Shown here: piece by piece, positions 27,361 to 33,796 of the stretch
Layout of the letters: each line of letters starts with the position of its first letter
Position numbering within the stretch: the first letter of the stretch is position 1
Origin: Lishizhenia tianjinensis
GTDB taxonomy: Bacteria > Bacteroidota > Bacteroidia > Flavobacteriales_D > Crocinitomicaceae
Direction: 5' to 3'
DNA: 64,000 nt
Assembly (NCBI RefSeq): GCF_900116425.1
Contig: NZ_FPAS01000001.1
Location: forward strand, 186,001 to 250,000
Translations under genes and position numbers: made by a program
Notes under the pieces: model-generated
What the model saw: only the letters and a program-made list of their open reading frames with translations
What the model was told of the DNA's origin: nothing
Database searches by the model: none

Positions 27361-28068
27361 ATGGAAGTGGTTAATAATAAATTGTTGGGACTGGTTCTGG
27401 CATTCGGTATTTTACTTGTGTTCAGTAGTAGTACGCGAAATAAAAAGTACTTTGAAGGAGAGTTGTTTTTTACACAATCTATTTATAGTATGTCCCTCGT
27501 TGATGGAAAAAGGGTAAAGGGCGAGAAGGTTGGTAGCAGTAAAATAAGGAGTCAATATAAAGAAGGTAACGAGTTTTTTACTTCTTTAAGTGAGGAAGGA
27601 GACACTCTTGGTCAGCACCTACTAGACGTGGACGCAAAGGAATTGAAGTTTATTAGTTTTAATGTAGATACATTGTTCTATTATGACCTGCGTGAATCTT
27701 TATGGAAGGAAAGGATACTTGAACACAAAGATACGGTTGTAGGAGGAGAAAAAGCAGTATGGATAAAGTATGAAACCTACAAAACAAGTAACTATAAAGT
27801 ATATCCTTGGATAAAAGAATGTATCGTTCAGAAAAACTTGAAGCAAAACAAGAAATGGTACCGTGATGTAAAGGAGTTCGGAATGGATAGTTTTATGCAA
27901 GCGCATCCTTATGTTAAAATCTATCAAAGCAATCTTTCTACGGGAGAATATAGTTATTTAATGGAAATGACCTTAGATTCTGTGGTCTGGAAAGCCATTG
28001 AACTCAGAGAGGTGAAAGAAAATTTTGGTAAGGATTTACCCAAAAAGAGAATAACCAAATTAAACTAG
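27361..28068 (+). CDS. secreted or membrane-anchored protein of unknown function
   Basis: A 235-aa product with a hydrophobic N-terminus (LLGLVLAFGILLVFSS, residues 8-23) acting as signal peptide or anchor. The rest has the repeated-strand look of GLPGLI/DUF4412-like periplasmic proteins (YFEGELFFTQSIYS near the N-terminus; YLMEMTLDSVVW near the C-terminus), but the match is not strong enough to name. The ATG sits only 10 nt after the secDF terminator T-run, so it must be read through or started from an element inside secDF. Confidence 0.6.
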   Translation: MEVVNNKLLGLVLAFGILLVFSSSTRNKKYFEGELFFTQSIYSMSLVDGKRVKGEKVGSSKIRSQYKEGNEFFTSLSEEGDTLGQHLLDVDAKELKFISFNVDTLFYYDLRESLWKERILEHKDTVVGGEKAVWIKYETYKTSNYKVYPWIKECIVQKNLKQNKKWYRDVKEFGMDSFMQAHPYVKIYQSNLSTGEYSYLMEMTLDSVVWKAIELREVKENFGKDLPKKRITKLN

Positions 28069-28181
28069 TACCAAACGTTCAATTCTTTGTAGGGTATGGA
28101 AATACTCCGCGAGCAGAAAGGTAAATGTTTGGTTAGTATAAAATGAATTCCCCATTCATCCACCTTTCTCCATGCTAGGAT

Positions 28182-29093
28182 TTATTCAAAATCGTACTTA
28201 TTCTGTATGTAAGTTCTATTAGCTACAACGCCTGCGATGTTACCTTGGGCTATGGCTTGTGAAAGAGAACGCATGGGCGTGGTTCCATCTCCCGCTGCCA
28301 AAATTTTGGGTTGACTGGTCGTTTGAAATTCATTGGTAACTATATGTCCGCTTTCGGATATTTCTATTCCTAAGTCAATTGCTAAACTGTTAGGTTGAGC
28401 CGTAGGTAGTAGAGCGTAAAGATGATCAAGTTCCATACGCGTGTTATCCATAAATTCCAGAGCCTCTAATTTACCTTCGTCGTGCAGATAGCTTTTAATT
28501 TCTTTCTCTAGTACTGAAATGTTCTTTTTAGAAAGTATTTCAAGTTGTTCGGCTGTCATTTCGTGTGGACCATTGGTGAATATGGTAAGATCTTTTGTCC
28601 AGTGAAAAATCATCTTGGCCTTTTCAAAAGCTTGTTCACCTTTCGCTAGTATGCCGGTTTTAGTATTTTTTGCTTCGTAACCATGGCAATACGGACAGTG
28701 TATAATTGTCTTTCCCCAACATTCCTTAAATCCTTTTGTTTCAGGAAGGAGGTCTTTTACTCCTGTTGCAAAAATGATTTGTTCCGCAAAATATTCTTCA
28801 TCGGTATCTGTGAGAATTAGAAATTGATCCTCTTTTTGCTCGATGTGTACAACACGATTATTAATAAATTCAACGTGGTCGTATTTTTCTAGGTCTTTTT
28901 TACCGAGGTGAGCTATTTCCCCTGGAACCTTTCCATCGTGGGTGATCAAATTATGAGCGTGTGGTGTGGGGGCATTACAGGGTTCACCTGAATCAATAAT
29001 TAGGGTGGGAGTTAAACTTCTTCCCAAGGTTAAACCTGCTGATAGTCCAGCGAAACTCCCGCCAATGATGATTACTTCGAATTGTTTTTTCAT
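28182..29093 (-). CDS. TrxR-like NAD(P)/FAD-dependent oxidoreductase
   Basis: A 303-aa flavoprotein of the thioredoxin-reductase-like group. The FAD motif GGSFAGLSAGL is near residues 11-21, the redox pair CPYCHGYE near 133-140, and the C-terminal FAD motif ILAAGDGTTPMRSLSQAIAQG near 269-289. Against true TrxB, the NADPH motif GxGxxA is degraded (GILAKGEQAFEKA), so the nucleotide partner and the disulfide substrate may differ. It is divergent from a Fur-family regulator gene, which may control it (inference). Confidence 0.82.
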   Translation of the reverse strand: MKKQFEVIIIGGSFAGLSAGLTLGRSLTPTLIIDSGEPCNAPTPHAHNLITHDGKVPGEIAHLGKKDLEKYDHVEFINNRVVHIEQKEDQFLILTDTDEEYFAEQIIFATGVKDLLPETKGFKECWGKTIIHCPYCHGYEAKNTKTGILAKGEQAFEKAKMIFHWTKDLTIFTNGPHEMTAEQLEILSKKNISVLEKEIKSYLHDEGKLEALEFMDNTRMELDHLYALLPTAQPNSLAIDLGIEISESGHIVTNEFQTTSQPKILAAGDGTTPMRSLSQAIAQGNIAGVVANRTYIQNKYDFE

Positions 29094-29111
29094 ATTTGTA
29101 AAAGTTCAATA

Positions 29112-29129
29112 AAGAGGTGCGCATCTCTT
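29112..29129. promoter_or_regulatory. near-perfect 18-bp palindrome in the divergent gap
   Basis: AAGAGGTGCGCATCTCTT, self-complementary except for one pair (G-T). It lies in the 89-bp region between the TrxR-like and Fur-family genes and could be an operator. Confidence 0.45.
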
Positions 29130-29163
29130 CCTATTGAAACAAATGTAAGATAATTTCTTTAAA

Positions 29164-29178
29164 TGCAACTATGTCGCA
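29164..29178. promoter_or_regulatory. Fur/Zur-box-like palindrome next to the regulator start
   Basis: TGCAAC-TAT-GTCGCA, an inverted repeat with one mismatch, ending 4 nt before the ATG of the Fur-family gene. The position suits autoregulation; binding is inference. Confidence 0.45.
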
Positions 29179-29182
29179 ATAA

Positions 29183-29557
29183 ATGAAGAGGAGAAATACA
29201 AAGAATTCGCAAGAAGTGTTGGAAATCCTTCAAAAGGAGGAGGCTGCAGTGAGTCATGAGAAAATAATGGCACAGCTAGAAGGGGTGGATAGAGCAACAA
29301 TCTACCGTATTCTCAACCGTTTTCATGAAGACGGCAAGGTGCATAAAATTGTAGGAGATGACGGTAAACAATATTTTGCACTTTGTTTAAATTGTGGTGA
29401 AAGCAAACATGTACACAATCATTTTCATTTCAGATGTGTACAGTGCAATGAGGTTGTTTGTTTAGATAAGGAAATTAGCTTGCAAATGCCAGAAGGCTAT
29501 ATCGCTGAAAATTTCAACGGGGTAATATCTGGCGTTTGCAAGAAGTGTAATTCTTAA
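29183..29557 (+). CDS. Fur family transcriptional regulator
   Basis: A 124-aa metal- or peroxide-responsive repressor of the Fur/Zur/PerR family. The winged helix covers about residues 1-65 (ATIYRILNRFHEDGKVHKI is the recognition helix and wing region). The dimerisation domain has a His-rich HVHNHFHFRC stretch (near 78-87). Two Cys pairs (CVQC near 87-90 and CKKC near 120-123) form the usual structural zinc site, and a further CLNC lies near 70-73. Which metal is sensed cannot be decided. It is divergent from the TrxR-like gene; its last 4 bp overlap the end of the convergent DinB gene. Confidence 0.88.
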   Translation: MKRRNTKNSQEVLEILQKEEAAVSHEKIMAQLEGVDRATIYRILNRFHEDGKVHKIVGDDGKQYFALCLNCGESKHVHNHFHFRCVQCNEVVCLDKEISLQMPEGYIAENFNGVISGVCKKCNS

Positions 29558-30105
29558 AGGTTTATTTTTTGTTGGTTTAATATTCTTTTTGCTTGTTGTA
29601 TGTGTCGTTCATTATGAGCACTTACAAAGTGAAAAGTATCTCCTAATTTAAGTTTCAACCATTTACTGATGGAAATTGGAGTTTTAAAATTCAGGTTTTT
29701 GTGTTCTGCTTCTTTTAACAGTTCAATAAATTGGTGTTGTTGATTTATAAACCTATCCAAGTGAGATAAATTTAAAGTACTACCTACAGGGTTTTTATCC
29801 TTGAAGGTTTTCATTTTATTCAACTTCTCTTTAGGGTACATACTTTGCGTGAAATAATTACCCAATAAGCCAGGTTTGAAATGCCTTCGGACTGCTGGTT
29901 TTGCTTTTGAAAGACTTTGTTTTAAAGAAGGATTGTAAAAATCACCGTAGAGGTTTAAGTGTTCTATACATTCTAAAACACTCCAGCTTTCAGCGTTTGC
30001 TTTGTAGTTTAAATGTGATATATCAATTTTTTTGCAAGCTTCTGCAAATTGAAGATGTCTTTCACTATTTCCGATGAGTTGTTCTATTAATTTTTGAGTT
30101 TCCAT
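29554..30105 (-). CDS. DinB family protein
   Basis: A 183-aa protein of the DinB/YfiT-like four-helix metalloenzyme superfamily. Characteristic features: SWSVLECIEHLNLYGDFY (near residues 40-57), with His as a metal ligand, and a C-terminal HFVSAHNERHIQQAKRIL (near 156-173), giving the HxxxHxxxH-like metal set. Members are thiol-dependent or nickel/zinc hydrolases or transferases, often linked to bacillithiol or mycothiol; a bshC gene is present elsewhere in this window. Substrate unknown. Confidence 0.82.
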   Translation of the reverse strand: METQKLIEQLIGNSERHLQFAEACKKIDISHLNYKANAESWSVLECIEHLNLYGDFYNPSLKQSLSKAKPAVRRHFKPGLLGNYFTQSMYPKEKLNKMKTFKDKNPVGSTLNLSHLDRFINQQHQFIELLKEAEHKNLNFKTPISISKWLKLKLGDTFHFVSAHNERHIQQAKRILNQQKINL

Positions 30106-30164
30106 GTGTTTACTTTTCCTAGATCAAAGTTCGGACATTGTTTAGACTTAAATCTTGATTGAAA

Positions 30165-30701
30165 TTAAGAATTCATGATTCTAGAAAGTGTTTCGGGTGT
30201 CATACGCAAATAATCGGCGATGTACTTGTTGGGCACTTCTTGGAACAATTGTGGACTCCTTTTCAGCACGCGTTCATACCTATCCAAGGGTGAGGAAATC
30301 AAAAGGTCTTTTTCACGATCGAGTTGCTGTATAATTAAAGCTTGTAACATCACTATCCATTCTTCTTTCAAATTTGGATGCGCTTGTATTATTTCTTCAA
30401 ATTTACTTTTAGAAAGCATCAAAATCTCTGTTTTACGCAAAGCTTGTATGTGAAAAGCAGAGGGAGTATGTTGAATGAAACTGTCCAAGGCTGCAATGAT
30501 ATTGTTCGTATATCCAAAACGTATGGTATGTTCGGCTTCTTCATTCATCCAAAATATGCGCAAACAACCTTCTTTGATGAAATAGATGTTGGTATCTGTT
30601 TTGTCAAAGCTTTGAATGTAATCTCCTCTTTTTAAACTGAGCTCACCTTCCCAAAGTGCATGGGAGTGGATGTATTGGAGTAAGTTGTTTTCTTCAGGCA
30701 T
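30165..30701 (-). CDS. Crp/Fnr family transcriptional regulator
   Basis: A 178-aa regulator. The cyclic-nucleotide-binding-like beta-roll covers about residues 10-110 (YFIKEGCLRIFWMNEE), a dimerisation helix follows (about 110-135), and a short C-terminal HTH (VPNKYIADYLRMTPETLSRI, near 156-175). The HTH ends only three residues after the recognition helix (MNS), shorter than the related regulator at 32266. Effector residues for cAMP binding are not evident. Its first 8 nt overlap the end of the upstream membrane-protein gene (30694-31053), so the genes form an operon. Confidence 0.82.
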   Translation of the reverse strand: MPEENNLLQYIHSHALWEGELSLKRGDYIQSFDKTDTNIYFIKEGCLRIFWMNEEAEHTIRFGYTNNIIAALDSFIQHTPSAFHIQALRKTEILMLSKSKFEEIIQAHPNLKEEWIVMLQALIIQQLDREKDLLISSPLDRYERVLKRSPQLFQEVPNKYIADYLRMTPETLSRIMNS

Positions 30702-31053
30702 ATTGTTTTTCTAATAATTTGTCCAAATCTGTTCTGATTTTGGAGCGTAAAGCGGCTCTTACAATTATAAATTCTATCAGAATTAGAAATGGCAAGTAAT
30801 ACAATACTTCAAGTCGATCTACTAGAATAGCAATAACACAAGCAAGTATACCTGAAAGGATGAGGACAGAATAAAGAATATTGCTTTTTGCTTGAATTTC
30901 GTAGCTATGATAGTTCTTTCTTCCCAGATAAGTTATCTCGTAGGTAACGATGTGTTTACCTGCCCTACCTAAATCAATATGCGCGTGATGCTCGGTTTGA
31001 TTTTGAAGGTTTAAATCTTTGAGCTTTAGTTTATTGTCGTAATAAAAGCGCAT
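30694..31053 (-). CDS. small membrane protein of unknown function
   Basis: A 119-aa product with two adjacent hydrophobic segments (about residues 55-75 and 78-98) and charged ends. The N-terminal half (NLQNQTEHHAHIDLGRAGKHIVTYEITYLG) resembles a small PH-like or bacterial-PH strand set but is not assignable. It lies 2 nt after the stop of the 153-aa membrane-protein gene and overlaps the Crp/Fnr gene by 8 nt; the three are co-oriented and likely co-transcribed. Confidence 0.6.
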   Translation of the reverse strand: MRFYYDNKLKLKDLNLQNQTEHHAHIDLGRAGKHIVTYEITYLGRKNYHSYEIQAKSNILYSVLILSGILACVIAILVDRLEVLYYLPFLILIEFIIVRAALRSKIRTDLDKLLEKQYA

Positions 31054-31055
31054 TG

Positions 31056-31517
31056 TTAAACTTTCCCTATTTGCTTTAAAAACTCTTGCAATTCTTCAGC
31101 TTTTTGAGTGCCAATTAAGCGCTTTTTTCCATTTATAAAAACGAGTCTTAAGCCCTTGTTTCCCTTTATATTATATACCCATCCATAAGCTGGAGCAAAG
31201 CGAATACCCCATCCTACAAAACCGTATTTTATAACTTGACATTCCGCTATATCTTCCCATTTGTAGTTTTTGGTAAAGAAAGGAAAGACTTGAATTTTAA
31301 TGCCTTTTTCGCTGATTTCTGTGCTTTGTTTCCAAACCAAAAAGAGAAGGATAACTAAAAAGATAACCACTACACTAACAAGAAATTCATCCATTCTAAA
31401 CTGTGATTGATTATTACCCCATACAAATTGATAGGTCATAATTCCTCCAACGGCAAGTAATATTACCCATATCCAGAGTTGCGTAAATTTTTGAGTTTCT
31501 TTAAATGTTGTATTCAT
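31056..31517 (-). CDS. membrane protein with PH-like domain
   Basis: A 153-aa product with two hydrophobic segments (residues about 14-30 and 45-62), followed by a region with GIKIQVFPFFTKNYKWEDIAECQVIKYG and LVFINGKKRLIGTQKAEELQEFL. This matches the pattern of bacterial PH-like domains (DUF-type, W-[EK]-[DE]-I then a G-rich strand and terminal helix). Role unknown. It is the first of a three-gene group with the small membrane protein and the Crp/Fnr regulator. Confidence 0.62.
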   Translation of the reverse strand: MNTTFKETQKFTQLWIWVILLAVGGIMTYQFVWGNNQSQFRMDEFLVSVVVIFLVILLFLVWKQSTEISEKGIKIQVFPFFTKNYKWEDIAECQVIKYGFVGWGIRFAPAYGWVYNIKGNKGLRLVFINGKKRLIGTQKAEELQEFLKQIGKV

Positions 31518-31550
31518 TTTTTAGCTTTTAGGAAAGATAGTTATTTTTAA

Positions 31551-31781
31551 GAAAAATGTCTATGTCACCCATCGGCTACAATTAAAAATCAACAGGAGGT
31601 CAAAATTCAAATTTACCGGTTACACCAATCCAATGGTCTAGCAAAAATATGCTTTACCTGCGGAGGAATTCATTTAAATACTGCATCTACTTTTCCAGTT
31701 CATTATCCATATTTCAATACCTCTGAATGGAATCAATTGAAAGATGTATTAGAAAAGGGTAGGGGGGGTAGAAGTTTATAA
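31551..31781 (+). pseudogene. open frame of 76 codons without a start codon, Cys-containing
   Basis: The reading frame between TAA at 31548-31550 and TAA at 31779-31781 is open and protein-like, including KIQIYRLHQSNGLAKICF, then TCGGIHLNTASTFPVHYPYF and EWNQLKDVLEKG, but it has no ATG, GTG or TTG in its first 60 codons. An ATG in another frame at 31556 reads nine codons (MSMSPIGYN) to a stop, so one frameshift near 31560-31585 could restore a start. The CxxC and short length recall small Cys-pair proteins of Bacteroidota. It lies opposite to its neighbours and ends exactly at the last base of the SRPBCC gene stop. It may be a decayed gene, a sequencing error or chance. Confidence 0.4.
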
Positions 31782-32204
31782 CTACAGTGTTTCACATTTC
31801 TTTTTCAACGCCTCATTCATAGCAATAAAATCCTTTTTTGTATCACCTTCTAACATCTTTTTAAGGAAGGGGACAAGTAAACCTTTAAAATGTTCTTGAT
31901 GCGTAAACAGCGTTTGATTAGAATTGATTTCTTCTAGAAGAAACTGATGTTGTCCATCGAAAATACGCGGGAAAAGCAGATGTCCTTGCCAACGAAATTC
32001 TTTGTTTTCCTCTAGTACCTCAACAGTCGGTTTGAACTTCATCCCTGGTAGGTCCACGGTAATTTTTTTACCTACCGTTAATTCACCTTTTAATTTTTTT
32101 ACGAAAGGGTTCCATTCAGGGTAAGCTGTGGTGTTCATCAATACTTTCCATACTTTCTGTACGGGTGCGTCTATTGTTATTTGTGATGAAATTGTCTTTG
32201 CCAT
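31782..32204 (-). CDS. SRPBCC domain-containing protein
   Basis: A 140-aa protein of the START/SRPBCC hydrophobic-pocket superfamily. Typical features: SSQITIDAPVQKVWKVLMN near the N-terminus, YPEWNPFVKKLKG (near residues 28-40) and a C-terminal helix (GDTKKDFIAMNEALKKKCE). Members bind hydrophobic ligands or act as polyketide or heme-related proteins; the ligand is unknown. It follows a Crp/Fnr regulator and a 4,5-DOPA dioxygenase gene on the same strand, likely forming an operon. Confidence 0.82.
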   Translation of the reverse strand: MAKTISSQITIDAPVQKVWKVLMNTTAYPEWNPFVKKLKGELTVGKKITVDLPGMKFKPTVEVLEENKEFRWQGHLLFPRIFDGQHQFLLEEINSNQTLFTHQEHFKGLLVPFLKKMLEGDTKKDFIAMNEALKKKCETL

Positions 32205-32265
32205 TTTTCGTGGATTTGTTTACGACAAAGTTCGGGTAGGAGGGAGCTCGTCCTCTTGACCTATA

Positions 32266-32835
32266 TCAAGAAAGCACAATTTTCTTTCGTATTCTACTGA
32301 AAGTTTCAGGTGTCATGCCCAACATAGAAGCTAAGTATTGTTGAGGTACACTGGTAAATAACTCTGGATTGTAATTGTAAAAATGAAGGTAACGCTCTTC
32401 GGCGCTCATGGTTAAATGGCTAAAAACACGGTTCTCTAAAGTGATAAAGCAATCAGAGATGAATTCTTTTTCTATCTGTGCCCAATTGGGGACTAGTTGA
32501 TGTAAACTTTCGAAATTTTTACGGTCAATGCTAAATAGTTCTACCTCATCTAAACACTGCATTTGCCATCGGGAAGGATGTTGAAATACGAAACTTCGAA
32601 GGTCGGTAATAAGCTGACCAGGACCTGCTATCCATTGTGTTATTTCCTTATCTCCTTGTTGATCAAAAATGCGTATGTGCCCTTTTTGAAGAAAGGAAAG
32701 TTGGGAACAATAGGCGCCTTTTTTGGAGTAAAAAGCTTCTTTTTTGAGTTGAGATGGCTGAAACAAAGCTGCTACTTTAGCAACCTCATCTAAGGGAATT
32801 CTGAAATGATTTTGTATGTGTTGTATGAGTTCCAA
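32266..32835 (-). CDS. Crp/Fnr family transcriptional regulator (TTG start)
   Basis: A 189-aa regulator with the beta-roll effector domain (SFLQKGHIRIFDQQGDKEI near residues 47-65) and a complete C-terminal HTH (VPQQYLASMLGMTPETFSRIRKKI, near 164-187). The initiator is TTG, two bases after the stop codon of the upstream dioxygenase gene, so translation is likely coupled. The paralogue at 30165-30701 has the same architecture. A role as sensor for the linked dioxygenase and SRPBCC protein is inference. Confidence 0.82.
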   Translation of the reverse strand: MELIQHIQNHFRIPLDEVAKVAALFQPSQLKKEAFYSKKGAYCSQLSFLQKGHIRIFDQQGDKEITQWIAGPGQLITDLRSFVFQHPSRWQMQCLDEVELFSIDRKNFESLHQLVPNWAQIEKEFISDCFITLENRVFSHLTMSAEERYLHFYNYNPELFTSVPQQYLASMLGMTPETFSRIRKKIVLS

Positions 32836-32837
32836 GA

Positions 32838-33662
32838 CTAAAATATTTTTACAGAGGTCATAGTAAGTGAACCTGCAACGGCCTTATCGTTGAACAGTTC
32901 TAGCTCATCACTTTTTTGGAAAAGCCCCATGGTGTATAACAAGGGTATGTAATGTTCTGGAGTGGGAATGGCTAAATCATAGGCTTCACCATGACTGCGG
33001 TAATTGATCAAATTTTTATAATCATTGTTCATAACAAAAGACGTCATAAGATCACTTGCTTCGGCTGCCCAATCAAAGGCGTATTCATCGTTGAGTTTAT
33101 CCCAAGCCACTCGTCTTAAATTGTGGACCATATTCCCACTACCAATAATCAACACACCTCTTTCGCGTAATACACTCAATTGCTTGGCGAGTTTATGATG
33201 GTATTCAGCATCTTTTCTTCTATCAATACTCAATTGAACCACAGGAATATTTGCTTCAGGGTAGAGGTGTTTTATAACACTCCAAGCTCCATGATCTAGG
33301 CCCCATGCATGGTCTAAGTCTACTGTTGTATTGGTTAAGATTTCCTTTGCTGTATACGCCAATAGAGGATTACCCGGAGCGGGGTATTCAACGTCAAATA
33401 GTTCTTGAGGAAAGCCTCCAAAATCATGTATAGTTGGTGGTGCTTCCATAGCAGTTACCATAGTACCATTGGTTTCCCAGTGCGCTGAAATACAAAGTAT
33501 GGCTTTGGGTTTAGGCAGCTCTTTTGCAACTTTACGGAACCCCTCTACAAATTCATTTTCTTCTATGGCATTCATAGGAGAGCCATGACCTAAAAATAAT
33601 ACAGGCATTTTAGGGGTTGTTCCAAAGCTTTTGGTAAGCTTATCCAAGTAATTTAAATTCAT
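32838..33662 (-). CDS. ygiD: 4,5-DOPA-type extradiol dioxygenase (LigB superfamily)
   Basis: A 274-aa member of the extradiol ring-cleavage dioxygenase group (YgiD/DODA), which opens catechol rings with a non-heme metal. Motifs: MPVLFLGHGSPMNAIEENEF (first metal His, near residues 19-38), ICISAHWETNG (near 57-67), AWGLDHGAWSVIKHLYPEA (near 119-137) and GSGNMVHNLRR (near 173-183). The natural substrate in bacteria is uncertain. It is first in a likely operon with the TTG-start Crp/Fnr gene and the SRPBCC gene. Confidence 0.88.
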   Translation of the reverse strand: MNLNYLDKLTKSFGTTPKMPVLFLGHGSPMNAIEENEFVEGFRKVAKELPKPKAILCISAHWETNGTMVTAMEAPPTIHDFGGFPQELFDVEYPAPGNPLLAYTAKEILTNTTVDLDHAWGLDHGAWSVIKHLYPEANIPVVQLSIDRRKDAEYHHKLAKQLSVLRERGVLIIGSGNMVHNLRRVAWDKLNDEYAFDWAAEASDLMTSFVMNNDYKNLINYRSHGEAYDLAIPTPEHYIPLLYTMGLFQKSDELELFNDKAVAGSLTMTSVKIF

Positions 33663-33755
33663 AGCGCCTTCTTTAAAGGATAAATATCATCAATTTACAA
33701 AGAAGTTACGCTAGATTATCGTCCGAATTGAATTCTTAGTGAATTAAAATGAGAA

Positions 33756-33790
33756 ATGTAAAAAGGGCAACCTTTCGATTGCCCCTTTTG
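33756..33790 (-). terminator. intrinsic terminator of the T9SS phosphatase gene
   Basis: GGGCAACC...GATTGCCCC stem with A/T flanks (33761-33789); a T-run follows on the minus strand. Confidence 0.75.
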
Positions 33791-33796
33791 AGAAAT

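Noticed and set aside
31594-31605. AGGAGG Shine-Dalgarno-like sequence before an ATT codon
   Set aside because: Shine-Dalgarno motifs are not generally used in Bacteroidota, and an ATT start is very rare.
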